Assembly (NCBI GenBank): GCA_965601825.1
Contig: OZ271839.1
Coordinates: 744,001-808,000, forward strand
Source: HXMU1420-13 sp965601825
GTDB lineage: Bacteria; Bacteroidota; Rhodothermia; Balneolales; Balneolaceae
Direction: 5' to 3'
DNA: 64,000 nucleotides
In this document: positions 19,344 to 27,218 of the stretch, one piece after another
Layout: each line of letters starts with the position of its first letter
Position numbering within the stretch: position 1 is the first letter of the stretch
The notes under the pieces: model-generated
What the model was told of the DNA's origin: nothing
The model's input: the letters and a program-made list of their open reading frames with translations, nothing else
The model's database searches: none
Program-made: the position numbers and the translations under genes

Positions 19344-20471
19344 GTGCTCCTAATTATTCTAAGTGTCTTTGTTGGGCTATATCTCCTTATTTCAATTGTC
19401 TTTTTTATCGGAATGATGAGGTTTAAATCCTCGAAACCAGTATTAGAAGATCTTCCTAAGGTTTCTGTTTTGGTTTCATGTAGAAATGAGGAAATAGATC
19501 TTCCTGATTGTATTGATTCCCTTCTAAATATCGATTATCCAAAAGATTTACTCGAGATTATCTTAGTTAATGATTTTTCTACAGATGGAACTCCTGAATT
19601 ATTAAAGAAAGCAGCCTCAGAGAATGATCATGTAAAGTACTATTCAAGTGAAGAGCTGCCGGAAACACACCTAAAAGCAAAGGCACGCGGAATTCATAAC
19701 GCAGCTTCGCAGGCTACAGGAGATTGGTTCTTTATTACTGATGCAGACTGTAGAGTACCTTCTACATGGATAAGGCATATGTTGGATGGTGTAGAAGACA
19801 AACATGGGATTATAACCGCGTGCATGGAAACACTGAATCCATCGTTTGTAAGCACGATGGAAAAAATTGTAGGCTTTGGGAAAATGGTTTTTGCGTTTGG
19901 AATTGCAGGTTATGGGCTGTCATTTTTTGCTCTTGGCCCAAACATGGCAATTAGAAAGGAAGCATATTTAAAATCCGGCGGTCTAGAAAAAGCAAATTTT
20001 CTAATTGCGGAGGATATCGCCCTATTCAAAATGGCTAATTCATTAGGTTATCAGGTTAAATATCATTTCGATCAGTACACCTTGATTCATTTAACGCCCG
20101 TGAATACCTATCAACAGTTAATTAGTCAACAAGTTAGATGGATAAAAGGGGGGTTTGAAGGGGATAAAATGCAAGCCATTGATAAAATATTAATAGGTTT
20201 AATACTGGTATTCTTGCCACTTGTTTTTTTAATGATTTACGCAGTAATAACAAATCCGGAATATTTGCTCATCTTCGGATCTTTAAAGTTTTTCAGTGAT
20301 TTTATTATGATGCTGGCAATGAAGCTTAAATTAAAGAACAAAAAATTTATGAGATTGCTGCCTGTAGCGTTTGTTTATTCCATCTACATCTATGCTTGGT
20401 TACCCACTTATGCTATTCTTAAAAGAAAAGTATCCTGGGTGGGTGATGGTTATGAAGTGAAGTATAATTGA
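19344..20471 (+). CDS. Family 2 glycosyltransferase, membrane-bound
   Basis: This 375-residue processive-type GT2 enzyme has an N-terminal membrane anchor (about 1-25). The GT-A domain follows with VLVSCRNEEIDLPDCIDSLL, ILVNDFSTDGT, the metal-binding DAD in FITDADCRVP near 134, an ED motif in FLIAEDIALF and QQVRWIKGG near 265. Two to three C-terminal membrane helices end the protein. Enzymes of this type add sugars to lipids or extend polysaccharides on the cytoplasmic face of the membrane. The start is GTG at 19344; no ATG in this frame fits the N-terminal helix better. It is divergent from comEC and stands alone, so the acceptor cannot be inferred. Confidence 0.9.
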   Translation: MLLIILSVFVGLYLLISIVFFIGMMRFKSSKPVLEDLPKVSVLVSCRNEEIDLPDCIDSLLNIDYPKDLLEIILVNDFSTDGTPELLKKAASENDHVKYYSSEELPETHLKAKARGIHNAASQATGDWFFITDADCRVPSTWIRHMLDGVEDKHGIITACMETLNPSFVSTMEKIVGFGKMVFAFGIAGYGLSFFALGPNMAIRKEAYLKSGGLEKANFLIAEDIALFKMANSLGYQVKYHFDQYTLIHLTPVNTYQQLISQQVRWIKGGFEGDKMQAIDKILIGLILVFLPLVFLMIYAVITNPEYLLIFGSLKFFSDFIMMLAMKLKLKNKKFMRLLPVAFVYSIYIYAWLPTYAILKRKVSWVGDGYEVKYN

Positions 20472-20607
20472 TGGGAGCCTGATCTCGTATTATTCGAATC
20501 ATCGAAAAAGGTAAAATTCCTTTAGTTCATGCTATTCATTACTGTTTAAAATTATCCTATAATTAAGCGATGATGATCAGATCATGTAAATCCGTAAAAA
20601 AGTAGAT

Positions 20608-21888
20608 TTGAACAATAGGGTTGTAGTTACTGGTTTAGGTGTTGTTTCTCCAAATGGAACAGGTGTAGACAGTTTTCTAAACGCAATAAAAAAGGGCAAA
20701 TCAGGGGTTAAATTTGATGATAAACTTGCAGAGTTAAATTTCTCATGCAAAGTATCAGGCAGACCTACTATTGATGTTGAATCAATAAAGGGTTTAATGT
20801 CTTTTGTCCAGTTTAAGAGCCTTGAAAATGAGGGTCTTCATTATGCATGTTTAGCGGGCACCGAAGCGTGGAATGATGCAGGTTTAGAGGTTACACCACC
20901 TGATGTTAATCCTGATCCTGAGACGGGTGTTATTTTTGGTACCGGTTCTTTGGCTATGGGAGAGTTTAGCTATGAAAAACAAAAAATAGTCGCTTCAGGG
21001 AAACCCAGACGGATTGGTCCCAGAATTGTAGAACAAACAATGAATAGTGGAGCCGCATCTTATTTGAACAAAATTATTGGATTTGGAGATGTGGTAATGT
21101 CAAATTCTAGTGCATGTTCTACGGGTACAGAAGCAGTGATTTTAGGATATGATCGAATAAAGTCGGGCAGAGCTAAAAGAATGTTGTGTGGTAGTACTGA
21201 AGTACCAGGTTGGGTTATATGGAGTGCTTTTGAAGCTCTTCGAATTCTTTGTGGTAACTCAAATGACGACCCCGAAAAAGCATCCAGACCAATGGCAGCT
21301 GACGCTTCAGGTTTAGTGCCGGGTGCCGGCGCTGGCGCACTTGTTCTTGAAGATCTAGATACTGCAGTTGCAAGAGGGGCGAAAATCTACGGCGAAATAC
21401 TAGCAGGAAATATCAATAACGGAGGTTTAAGAAACGGTGGAACAATGACTATGTCGAATTATGATGCGACAAAAAAGGTCATTGCCAGATCTTTGCAAGA
21501 TGCGGGCCTTGAAGGAACAGATATTGATTTGATCTGTGGTCATTTGACAGCCACAATAGCCGATCCTAAAGAGGTGATAGCCTGGAAGGAAGCACTTGAT
21601 TTATCTTATGATAATTTTCCAATGATAAACAGCCTTAAATCAATGACCGGTCATTGTTTCAGCGCAACAGGTTCAATTGAAATGGTCGCAAGTATGCTGC
21701 AATTGCATCACCAGTTTATTCACCCGAATATAAATATTGATGAAGTTCATCCTGACATTAGTTCACAAATTAACGAAAAAGCTGTCGTTCAGGAATTAGT
21801 AGAAAAAGAAATAAACCATGTAATTAAAGCAAATCTCGCTTTTGGTGATGTAAATACCTGCCTGGTTGTAAAAAAATGGGACGAGTAA
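20608..21888 (+). CDS. Beta-ketoacyl-ACP synthase (KAS I/II family)
   Basis: This 426-residue condensing enzyme extends acyl chains on acyl carrier protein. The start appears to be TTG at 20608, giving NNRVVVTGLGVVSPNG, the normal KAS beginning. The catalytic triad is present: cysteine in SNSSACSTGTEAV near 172, histidine in ICGHLTATIADPKE near 312 and histidine in KSMTGHCFSATGS near 350. The first histidine context differs from the usual HGTST of FabF, so the substrate may not be that of housekeeping FabF. It is a single gene, followed by a strong terminator at 21924, and is not part of a fab cluster here. Confidence 0.88.
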   Translation: MNNRVVVTGLGVVSPNGTGVDSFLNAIKKGKSGVKFDDKLAELNFSCKVSGRPTIDVESIKGLMSFVQFKSLENEGLHYACLAGTEAWNDAGLEVTPPDVNPDPETGVIFGTGSLAMGEFSYEKQKIVASGKPRRIGPRIVEQTMNSGAASYLNKIIGFGDVVMSNSSACSTGTEAVILGYDRIKSGRAKRMLCGSTEVPGWVIWSAFEALRILCGNSNDDPEKASRPMAADASGLVPGAGAGALVLEDLDTAVARGAKIYGEILAGNINNGGLRNGGTMTMSNYDATKKVIARSLQDAGLEGTDIDLICGHLTATIADPKEVIAWKEALDLSYDNFPMINSLKSMTGHCFSATGSIEMVASMLQLHHQFIHPNINIDEVHPDISSQINEKAVVQELVEKEINHVIKANLAFGDVNTCLVVKKWDE

Positions 21889-21923
21889 TAATCATCAATC
21901 TTTTCTGCTGTTATTAAACGAAA

Positions 21924-21957
21924 AAAGCCCGAATGGTGATTCGGGCTTTCAGATTTT
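21924..21957. terminator. Bidirectional rho-independent terminator
   Basis: A perfect 11-base-pair stem (AAAGCCCGAAT, loop GGTG, ATTCGGGCTTT; 21924-21949) is followed by a T-rich tail and preceded by an A-rich run. It lies between the convergent ketoacyl synthase and sugar dehydrogenase genes and can serve both. Confidence 0.93.
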
Positions 21958-21971
21958 TTACTTGTATTTAA

Positions 21972-23069
21972 TTACTCGGCCGGCACAATTCTATGGATCC
22001 CACCTCTTGTAGTTCCAACATAAATGTAGCCATCCGGTGCTTCTTTTAAACTGCGAACACGACCAATTCCACCAAGTATTTCAGTTCTACTTAATACATT
22101 ATCTCCATCAAGTTCGAGTAATTGTAGTTGAGCAAATTTTAATGATCCAACTAATAAATGACCTTTCCACTCAGGGTATAAATCGCTAGTAACGAAAGTC
22201 ATTCCTGAAGGAGCAATTGAAGGATCCCAATAAGTTACAGGTGGCTCCATTCCCTCACGATATGTTCCTTCTGCAAAAGAAGTACCACTATAGTTAACTC
22301 CAAAACTTAAAATTGGCCAGCCATAATTAGCCCCTGGTTTAATAATATTCATTTCATCACCACCCCGAGGACCGTGCTCATGAGCCCACATAATTCCGGT
22401 AGCCGGATTCATCGCCATTCCCTGCTGGTTTCTATGACCATATGACCAAACAGCAGGAAGCGCATCATCTTGTCCAATAAATGGGTTATCGTCGGGAATA
22501 CTTCCATCATCATGAATTCGATAGATTTTTCCTCCATCCATAGATAAATCTTGTGGGAGAACATCTCTATTTCCACGATCACCAATAGTGAAGAATAAAT
22601 AACCGTCGTTATCAAACTCAATGCGTGAACCGTAATGTTGACCACGACGTGAATTTGGTGTAGCCTTGTAGAGTGTTTCAATTTCCGTCAAACTCGTACC
22701 ATCTAATTTGGCCCGAATAATAGCGGTATTTGAACCTTGCCCTTCTCCTGATGAAGACGAATAAGAGAAATAAATCCATCCGTTTTCTTCAATGTTTGGG
22801 TGTACATCAACATCTAAGAATCCACCTTGACCGTTAGCGTCAATGTCATCAGGTAAATTGTTAATCGTATCCACAATTTCACCATCTCTAACAAGATAAA
22901 GCGCTCCGGATCTTTCAGTTACAAGCATATCTCCATTAGGCAGCCATGCCATTCCCCATGGCACATCAATACCTTCTACGTACAATTCAGATTTATACTC
23001 TTGAGCTTGTGCTGGGATCAGCAAAACAATGCTGAAGAAAAATGATAGAATCAGTGTTTTTACTTTCAT
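21972..23069 (-). CDS. PQQ-dependent aldose sugar dehydrogenase-like protein
   Basis: This 365-residue protein has a signal peptide ending at LIPAQAQ (about residue 23) and the six-bladed beta-propeller of the soluble glucose/aldose sugar dehydrogenase (YliI-like, GSDH) family. Landmarks are VPWGMAWLPNGDMLVTERSG, GLDVHP-type GFLDVDVHP, GQHYGSRIEFDNDGYLFFTIGDRG near 145, SYGHRNQQGMAMNP, HGPRGGDEMNI and GHLLVGSLKFAQLQLLEL. The family oxidises sugars in the periplasm with PQQ and calcium, although many members lack proven substrates. It is the last gene of a minus-strand operon after purU (9-base gap). No PQQ biosynthesis gene is in the window. Confidence 0.9.
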   Translation of the reverse strand: MKVKTLILSFFFSIVLLIPAQAQEYKSELYVEGIDVPWGMAWLPNGDMLVTERSGALYLVRDGEIVDTINNLPDDIDANGQGGFLDVDVHPNIEENGWIYFSYSSSSGEGQGSNTAIIRAKLDGTSLTEIETLYKATPNSRRGQHYGSRIEFDNDGYLFFTIGDRGNRDVLPQDLSMDGGKIYRIHDDGSIPDDNPFIGQDDALPAVWSYGHRNQQGMAMNPATGIMWAHEHGPRGGDEMNIIKPGANYGWPILSFGVNYSGTSFAEGTYREGMEPPVTYWDPSIAPSGMTFVTSDLYPEWKGHLLVGSLKFAQLQLLELDGDNVLSRTEILGGIGRVRSLKEAPDGYIYVGTTRGGIHRIVPAE

Positions 23070-23078
23070 GATACAGAG

Positions 23079-23942
23079 TTAATTAAATATGATTGTTCGA
23101 TTGTCAGTCACTAAGGTCTTGCACTGTATGTGTTTCCAAACCGCTCTAGATAGGACTAACGTTTCCAAGTCCCGACCTTTTCTTACTAAGTCTTGAATAT
23201 CGTCACGATGCGTAACACGCACAATATCTTGTTCAATTATTGGTCCTTCGTCTAAATCTTCGGTTACATAGTGACTTGTAGCGCCAATAATCTTTACTCC
23301 TCGCTCAAAGGCTGAGTGGTATGGACGAGCGCCCGGGAATGCCGGTAAAAATGAGTGATGGATATTGATGATGTTATTTCTCCACGCATCAATAAAATCA
23401 CTTGTAAGGATTTGCATGTAACGAGCAAGAATCACGAGGTCAATATCATATTCATCTAAAAGTGCACGTTGCTTTTTCTCTTGTGCCAGTTTGTTTTCTT
23501 TAGTGATTGGAATGTGCCGGTATTCAATTCCAAACTTTTCAGCCACATCTCTTGCTTCCTCATGATTGCTAATGATAAGTGGAATATCAACCTCCCATTC
23601 CTTCGTCTGCCAACGACCTAAAATATCATACAAACAGTGAAGTTGTTTTGAAACAAAAAGAGCTAATCTCATTGGCTGATTAGTGAAATTCAGCTTCCAG
23701 TTAAAATTGTAAGCTGCTGCTAATGAAGTTTCAATCTGATTTCTTACTTCCTTGTGTGATAAATCAAATCGATCCATTTCCCATGATATGCGCATATAAA
23801 ACTTATCACGAGTTGAATCGGTGTGTTGATCCAAATCAACGATATTGCCGCCGTGCTGATGCACAAATTGAGTTACTGCAGCAATTATACCTGGCTGGTC
23901 ATCGCAATGAATCCTAAGAATTGCGTGGTCGGAAGAAGTCAT
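23079..23942 (-). CDS. purU: Formyltetrahydrofolate deformylase
   Basis: This 287-residue enzyme hydrolyses 10-formyltetrahydrofolate to formate and tetrahydrofolate, balancing one-carbon pools. An N-terminal ACT domain (LRIHCDDQPGIIAAVTQF, about 9-85) is followed by a formyltransferase-type domain with NIHHSFLPAFPGARPYHSAF near 198, the catalytic histidine in IHHSFLP and aspartate in TEDLDEGPIIEQDI near 240. The length matches PurU. It lies 3 bases after the thioredoxin-like gene and 9 bases before the sugar dehydrogenase, an operon with no obvious common theme. Confidence 0.95.
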   Translation of the reverse strand: MTSSDHAILRIHCDDQPGIIAAVTQFVHQHGGNIVDLDQHTDSTRDKFYMRISWEMDRFDLSHKEVRNQIETSLAAAYNFNWKLNFTNQPMRLALFVSKQLHCLYDILGRWQTKEWEVDIPLIISNHEEARDVAEKFGIEYRHIPITKENKLAQEKKQRALLDEYDIDLVILARYMQILTSDFIDAWRNNIINIHHSFLPAFPGARPYHSAFERGVKIIGATSHYVTEDLDEGPIIEQDIVRVTHRDDIQDLVRKGRDLETLVLSRAVWKHIQCKTLVTDNRTIIFN

Positions 23943-23945
23943 GAT

Positions 23946-24401
23946 TTAATATAAAAATCTGCGTAGTTCATCCACGTTCATGAACCCGGTTCTGGATTTG
24001 AGGAGGTTACCTTCCGCATCGATTATTAAAGTGCCCGGGAAAACAAATACACCATAGTTTTGTGCCCATTGTCGGGACATGATTTCTTCCCCATTAAATG
24101 ATATTAATTCCTCAGAATTGCCATCCACTTTTGCAGGAATGTAACCGGCATCTAACACGGCTCGAACTGTGGAATCCGGATAAACATCTCGCTCCATGGC
24201 ACGACAGTATTTACATCCAACTTCAAATATATCAACTAAAATCAGTTTTTCAGTTTCTCGTGCTTCTTCCTGTGCGGCTGCAAGTGTCATCCAATCAGGT
24301 GCATTTTCTATTTCGATTGGAGCAGTATTCTTCATCGCTACAACAAAGTAAATACCAATAAACCCGGCGATGACTATAAAAATGATGGCCTTTTTATTCA
24401 T
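23946..24401 (-). CDS. Membrane-anchored thioredoxin-like protein
   Basis: This protein has one N-terminal membrane helix (KAIIFIVIAGFIGIYFVV) and a periplasmic thioredoxin fold. The active-site-like motif is VGCKYCRAMERDVYPD, in the style of DsbD-gamma/thioredoxin_7 proteins that use CxxC, and the cis-proline region follows as VFVFPGTLIIDAEGN. It probably transfers electrons to or from periplasmic disulfides. I prefer the ATG at 24401. An upstream in-frame GTG at 24422 would add seven residues, but it lies two bases from the -33 element of a divergent promoter (24424-24451). The gene is first in an operon with purU. Confidence 0.85.
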   Translation of the reverse strand: MNKKAIIFIVIAGFIGIYFVVAMKNTAPIEIENAPDWMTLAAAQEEARETEKLILVDIFEVGCKYCRAMERDVYPDSTVRAVLDAGYIPAKVDGNSEELISFNGEEIMSRQWAQNYGVFVFPGTLIIDAEGNLLKSRTGFMNVDELRRFLY

Positions 24402-24423
24402 GGAGGAAATGAACTCTTTCACG

Positions 24424-24451
24424 TTGATTGGGTGTTAAAATACTATCTTTG
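24424..24451 (+). promoter_or_regulatory. Bacteroidota-type sigma-A promoter
   Basis: TTG (24424-24426), 17 bases, then TATCTTTG (24444-24451) matches the TTG / TAnnTTTG consensus described for Bacteroidota housekeeping promoters. It would start transcription about 25 bases before the ATG at 24482. Confidence 0.6.
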
Positions 24452-24481
24452 GCAATTCTAAACGCAATCCATTTACAATTT

Positions 24482-24682
24482 ATGTCAGAACCCATCGAAT
24501 CGTATAAACTTGGTAAAGTACAGGTGACTGTAGTTGAAGATGATCGTCCAAATAAATTACTCATCCAATGTTTTGATGGAGAATACAAATCTGAATTCAC
24601 AGTAAGTGAATACGAGTTTAAAAACTACAAGAGACTAATGAATCAGCGGATAACAGAGGCTTATAAAAATATTGAGAGTTAG
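24482..24682 (+). CDS. Small conserved-looking protein of unknown function
   Basis: This small protein of 66 residues starts at the ATG at 24482 (SEPIESYKLGKVQVTVVEDD). An upstream in-frame ATG at 24428 would overlap the promoter and add non-conserved-looking residues, so I reject it. The sequence is soluble and mixed alpha/beta (KLLIQCFDGEYKSEFTVSEY), without a motif I recognise. A Bacteroidota-type promoter lies just upstream, which supports that the gene is real. A repeat element begins three bases after its stop. Confidence 0.65.
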   Translation: MSEPIESYKLGKVQVTVVEDDRPNKLLIQCFDGEYKSEFTVSEYEFKNYKRLMNQRITEAYKNIES

Positions 24683-24684
24683 AT

Positions 24685-24785
24685 GTCATTCAGAGCGAAG
24701 CGAAGAATCTTCATAATACTCCACGCCAGTTCACTAAAATTGCAGATTCTTTCCAGAATCTACTTCGGGATAACCTCAGGATGAC
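24685..24785. repeat. Dispersed palindromic repeat element with terminal inverted repeats
   Basis: This 101-base element begins GTCATTCAGAG and ends CTCAGGATGAC, whose reverse complement matches the left end at 9 of 11 positions. Inside are GAAGAATCTTC and a hairpin AGATTCT-TTCC-AGAATCT (24744-24761). It has the form of the GTCATTCTGAGCG-type elements scattered in many bacterial genomes. It fills the gap between two convergent genes. The 14-mer AGTAGATTCTGGAA recurs at 35553-35566. Confidence 0.7.
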
Positions 24786-24788
24786 TAT

Positions 24789-25382
24789 TTAAACCACCAT
24801 CCCAAAAACAACAATAAAGCTGATTACAGATAGAATCAGTCCTACCATGAAAATGTTGTAGGAAAATCGAAGTAACCGGTATTTCTTGGCAAGAACTTTC
24901 CCTAATCCATGAATATCTCTCGCCATATTATCATAGAGTCGATTGCTATCCTGCATAAGTTCTTCCAACCCTTCCACATATTCTTCACGCGGCATAGTGT
25001 GGAAATTCCCAAAAAAGAGAATATTGGCTCGGTTTGATCTCACATCTTCAAGAGTAACGGTTTCATTACTAACTCGAGGTCGCGCGGAAAGAACGGCGTA
25101 AATCAGTGAGCCAAGACAGGTAAGAAGTAATACAGCTGTTGGAATGAGCAACCAGGGATTCGAGTCTATTTTTGGCGAAATAGATGCGATTACAATCGAA
25201 ATGATGATACCGTTAATCGAAATCATAATATTCGATTTATTATCTGCAATGGCACTCAATTCAATGTGCGTTCGATAAGAAGTACGGAACATATCCGATA
25301 CACCGCGATTAGTCGAGCCTAACTTCTTCTCGTCGGTAATTTTCTTCTTCTTTTCCTTTTTTGGCTTTTTCTCTTCTTCCAT
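24789..25382 (-). CDS. Pycsar-type transmembrane effector homologue (PycTM/DUF5706-like)
   Basis: This 197-residue protein has a lysine/glutamate-rich N-terminus, then RTHIELSAIADNKSNIMISI (about 36-55), two adjacent membrane helices, RANILFFGNFHTMPREEYVE near 113-132, a helical segment with YDNMARDIHGLGKVLAKKYR and a C-terminal membrane helix. This order matches the membrane effector domain of Pycsar antiphage systems (PycTM), which in characterised systems is triggered by cyclic CMP or UMP and damages the membrane. No cyclase gene is adjacent, and the frequent N-terminal HD-phosphohydrolase fusion is absent. It sits next to a toxin-antitoxin pair, so a defence or stress role is plausible but unproven. 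Confidence 0.8.
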   Translation of the reverse strand: MEEEKKPKKEKKKKITDEKKLGSTNRGVSDMFRTSYRTHIELSAIADNKSNIMISINGIIISIVIASISPKIDSNPWLLIPTAVLLLTCLGSLIYAVLSARPRVSNETVTLEDVRSNRANILFFGNFHTMPREEYVEGLEELMQDSNRLYDNMARDIHGLGKVLAKKYRLLRFSYNIFMVGLILSVISFIVVFGMVV

Positions 25383-25427
25383 AGTGATTTTGATCGATGC
25401 TGAATATAGAGAAATAGATGAGTTAAG

Positions 25428-25724
25428 TTACAACCAAGATTCAGTATCTCGATGGGTATTTAATACAGCCCGAATAATTATTCGATTCTTTTCTTCATCA
25501 ATTTGAAAATGGACCATGTACGGGAATCGAATTAGAGGTAAACAACGCACATTTTTATATCTAACTTGATAGAAAGGTTGTTCAACTAGAGATTGGAGTT
25601 TTTGATCTAGATAAATTGAGAAGTCTTTGCCGAGTCCTGCCTCAAGTTCATTATAGTAATCAATCGCGTTCTGGATATCCTTAATAGCTCTGCGATCAAT
25701 CGTTAACTCAAATGGACGGTTCAC
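25428..25724 (-). CDS. RelE/ParE family toxin
   Basis: This 98-residue protein has the RelE/ParE-type fold signature: DRRAIKDIQNAIDYYNELEA at the N-terminus, LGKDFSIYLDQKLQSL in the middle, and the beta-strand end RFPYMVHFQIDEEKNRIIIR, then AVLNTHRDTESWL. Such toxins cleave mRNA at the ribosome or poison gyrase; the branch cannot be told by eye. The start is a GTG two bases after the antitoxin stop codon, which indicates translational coupling and explains the missing ATG. Confidence 0.85.
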   Translation of the reverse strand: MNRPFELTIDRRAIKDIQNAIDYYNELEAGLGKDFSIYLDQKLQSLVEQPFYQVRYKNVRCLPLIRFPYMVHFQIDEEKNRIIIRAVLNTHRDTESWL

Positions 25725-25726
25725 TT

Positions 25727-25921
25727 CTAATCAGTTTTTAACTGTTTTCTAGCTTCTTCCCATGGAATAATATCCTCTTCAACAGAATTGTTCATTCTCT
25801 CAAGAACGATCTTCTTATGTGACTCTGGAATTTCGAAATCAGTTTCAAGGCCAAGCTGATCTAATAATTCAACTACAAAACCTAGCTTTTCATCTGGCAC
25901 TTTAACTTTGATTTCTTTCAT
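25727..25921 (-). CDS. Antitoxin of the RelE/ParE-type pair
   Basis: This 64-residue acidic protein (IKVKVPDEKLGFVVELLDQL at the start, EEDIIPWEEARKQL at the end) precedes the toxin by two bases. Its N-terminal beta-strand, short helix and long charged C-terminus fit the small antitoxins that wrap around RelE-fold toxins. A helical DNA-binding domain is not obvious. The inverted repeat at 25965-26008, upstream of its start, is a candidate operator for autoregulation. Confidence 0.75.
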   Translation of the reverse strand: MKEIKVKVPDEKLGFVVELLDQLGLETDFEIPESHKKIVLERMNNSVEEDIIPWEEARKQLKTD

Positions 25922-25964
25922 TTACTTGGTGAATTATTTGATTCAATAAGCTAAAGTATTTCAA

Positions 25965-26008
25965 CTATATCAAGACATTTCATAAATTAATGAAATAATT
26001 TGATATAG
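25965..26008. promoter_or_regulatory. Long interrupted inverted repeat, candidate toxin-antitoxin operator
   Basis: CTATATCAA (25965-25973) pairs with TTGATATAG (26000-26008), and ATTTCAT (25977-25983) with ATGAAAT (25990-25996), around a six-base centre. It lies between the antitoxin start and a divergent lipoprotein gene. There is no T-tract, so a terminator is unlikely. Confidence 0.55.
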
Positions 26009-26029
26009 CTAAGGGTATATAAAAACCTG

Positions 26030-27139
26030 ATGTTTAGAAAAGGGTCCCTTTTATTCTGTTTTCTGATTGCATTTACTTCATGCAAGGATTCCAACAATTT
26101 ACCAATTGAACTTGAATGGAAAAGAGTAGAGATATTTGATGAATTATCTATTCACTATATCAAGGTAATCAATGACCGAATATTCGTATCTGCTGAAGAT
26201 GAAAGGTTGAGCCGAGAAACGCCCAATAAAGGTGGCTTATACATGAGTGAGGATGGAGATACATGGATAAAGTTAAAATCAACATCCTGGTTCCCGGGGC
26301 CGATTACTTACAATAATGGATTATACTATTGGGTAGCAGATACCATTCATGTTACTTCAGACTTTGAAAACTGGGATTCAATTGTTCCGGAAGATGATGG
26401 TCGTATAGTTCATACTTATCCTTTTATTTTAGATGATATCGTTTTTTGGGAAGGTAATTTATATGGCAGTTTTGCAGCAACAGTGACATATATCATAGAA
26501 GATGGATTTCCAGAACAAATAGTTGATTTTAATAACAATTATGGAGGGGCCAGAAAATTTTTTATGCTCAAAAATGGGCAAATAATGACAATTCAAAATG
26601 GAGGGTACCAACCAACGGGCGATCGCCCATATTTATTTAGGGTTCCTGATGGAGAATTCATTGATGGAAATTGGGTGCCAGATTCTTCTTCCAGAGTTTC
26701 TTCATTAACTGCTTTTCAAGAGCATAAGAACAATTGGTATATAGCTACTAACTACCCGGAAATAATTAGGATATATGAAAACAATAGTTGGGTTGCTTTA
26801 ACTGATACAATTCCTACTACAAAATACGCATCAAGCTTTGATGGAGAGGTTATTAATTGGGCATTATACATTGAGTTCGTAGAGAATGAGATATTTATTG
26901 CGACTAGGTTAGGAGGTGTACTAAAGTGGAATTCAGACGCTGGTAATTGGGAAAACATAAGGACAGGATTACCGATTAGATTAGATCCAAACGGTGTGAT
27001 TGATGATTTATACTACCCAATTCATCACTTTGTACAGTTTAAAGAAAGTTTATTTGTCGGATATGGCTTTCTCAGATCATCCTCCGACCCCACAGTTATT
27101 CCAATATCGGAACAAGGACTTTATCAATATAAAAATTAG
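26030..27139 (+). CDS. Lipoprotein with propeller-like repeats, unknown function
   Basis: This 369-residue protein has a lipoprotein signal (lipobox FTSC, cysteine 19). The mature part contains repeated short beta motifs such as GGLYMSEDGDTWIKL, HVTSDFENWDSIVPEDDG and GVLKWNSDAGNWENI. These resemble the Asp-box-like turns of sialidase/BNR-type beta-propellers. No catalytic residues can be named. It is divergent from the toxin-antitoxin operon. Its TAG stop codon (27137-27139) overlaps the putative operator of the homogentisate operon, so it is unlikely to be part of that operon. Confidence 0.75.
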   Translation: MFRKGSLLFCFLIAFTSCKDSNNLPIELEWKRVEIFDELSIHYIKVINDRIFVSAEDERLSRETPNKGGLYMSEDGDTWIKLKSTSWFPGPITYNNGLYYWVADTIHVTSDFENWDSIVPEDDGRIVHTYPFILDDIVFWEGNLYGSFAATVTYIIEDGFPEQIVDFNNNYGGARKFFMLKNGQIMTIQNGGYQPTGDRPYLFRVPDGEFIDGNWVPDSSSRVSSLTAFQEHKNNWYIATNYPEIIRIYENNSWVALTDTIPTTKYASSFDGEVINWALYIEFVENEIFIATRLGGVLKWNSDAGNWENIRTGLPIRLDPNGVIDDLYYPIHHFVQFKESLFVGYGFLRSSSDPTVIPISEQGLYQYKN

Positions 27140-27153
27140 TTGCTATAACAACT
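27133..27153. promoter_or_regulatory. Putative MarR-type operator upstream of hmgA
   Basis: AGTTGCTATAACAACT (27138-27153) is a near-perfect palindrome ending 65 bases before the hmgA ATG. Its exact reverse complement occurs upstream of hppD (38050-38065), and the five bases to the left (AAATT) are also shared. The preceding gene's stop codon overlaps it. Confidence 0.72.
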
Positions 27154-27218
27154 TTTTTCTGCCTCGAAGTTGTGAATTCGATATAATTCAGCTGCCTAAC
27201 TAATCAAAGAGAAGAACC

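Noticed and set aside
24428..24481. Upstream start for the 66-residue protein
   Set aside because: It lies within the promoter TTG-17-TATCTTTG, so the ATG at 24482 is preferred.
25965..26008. Terminator at the toxin-antitoxin palindrome
   Set aside because: It has no G/C-rich stem or T-tract and sits upstream of two divergent genes, where no transcript ends.
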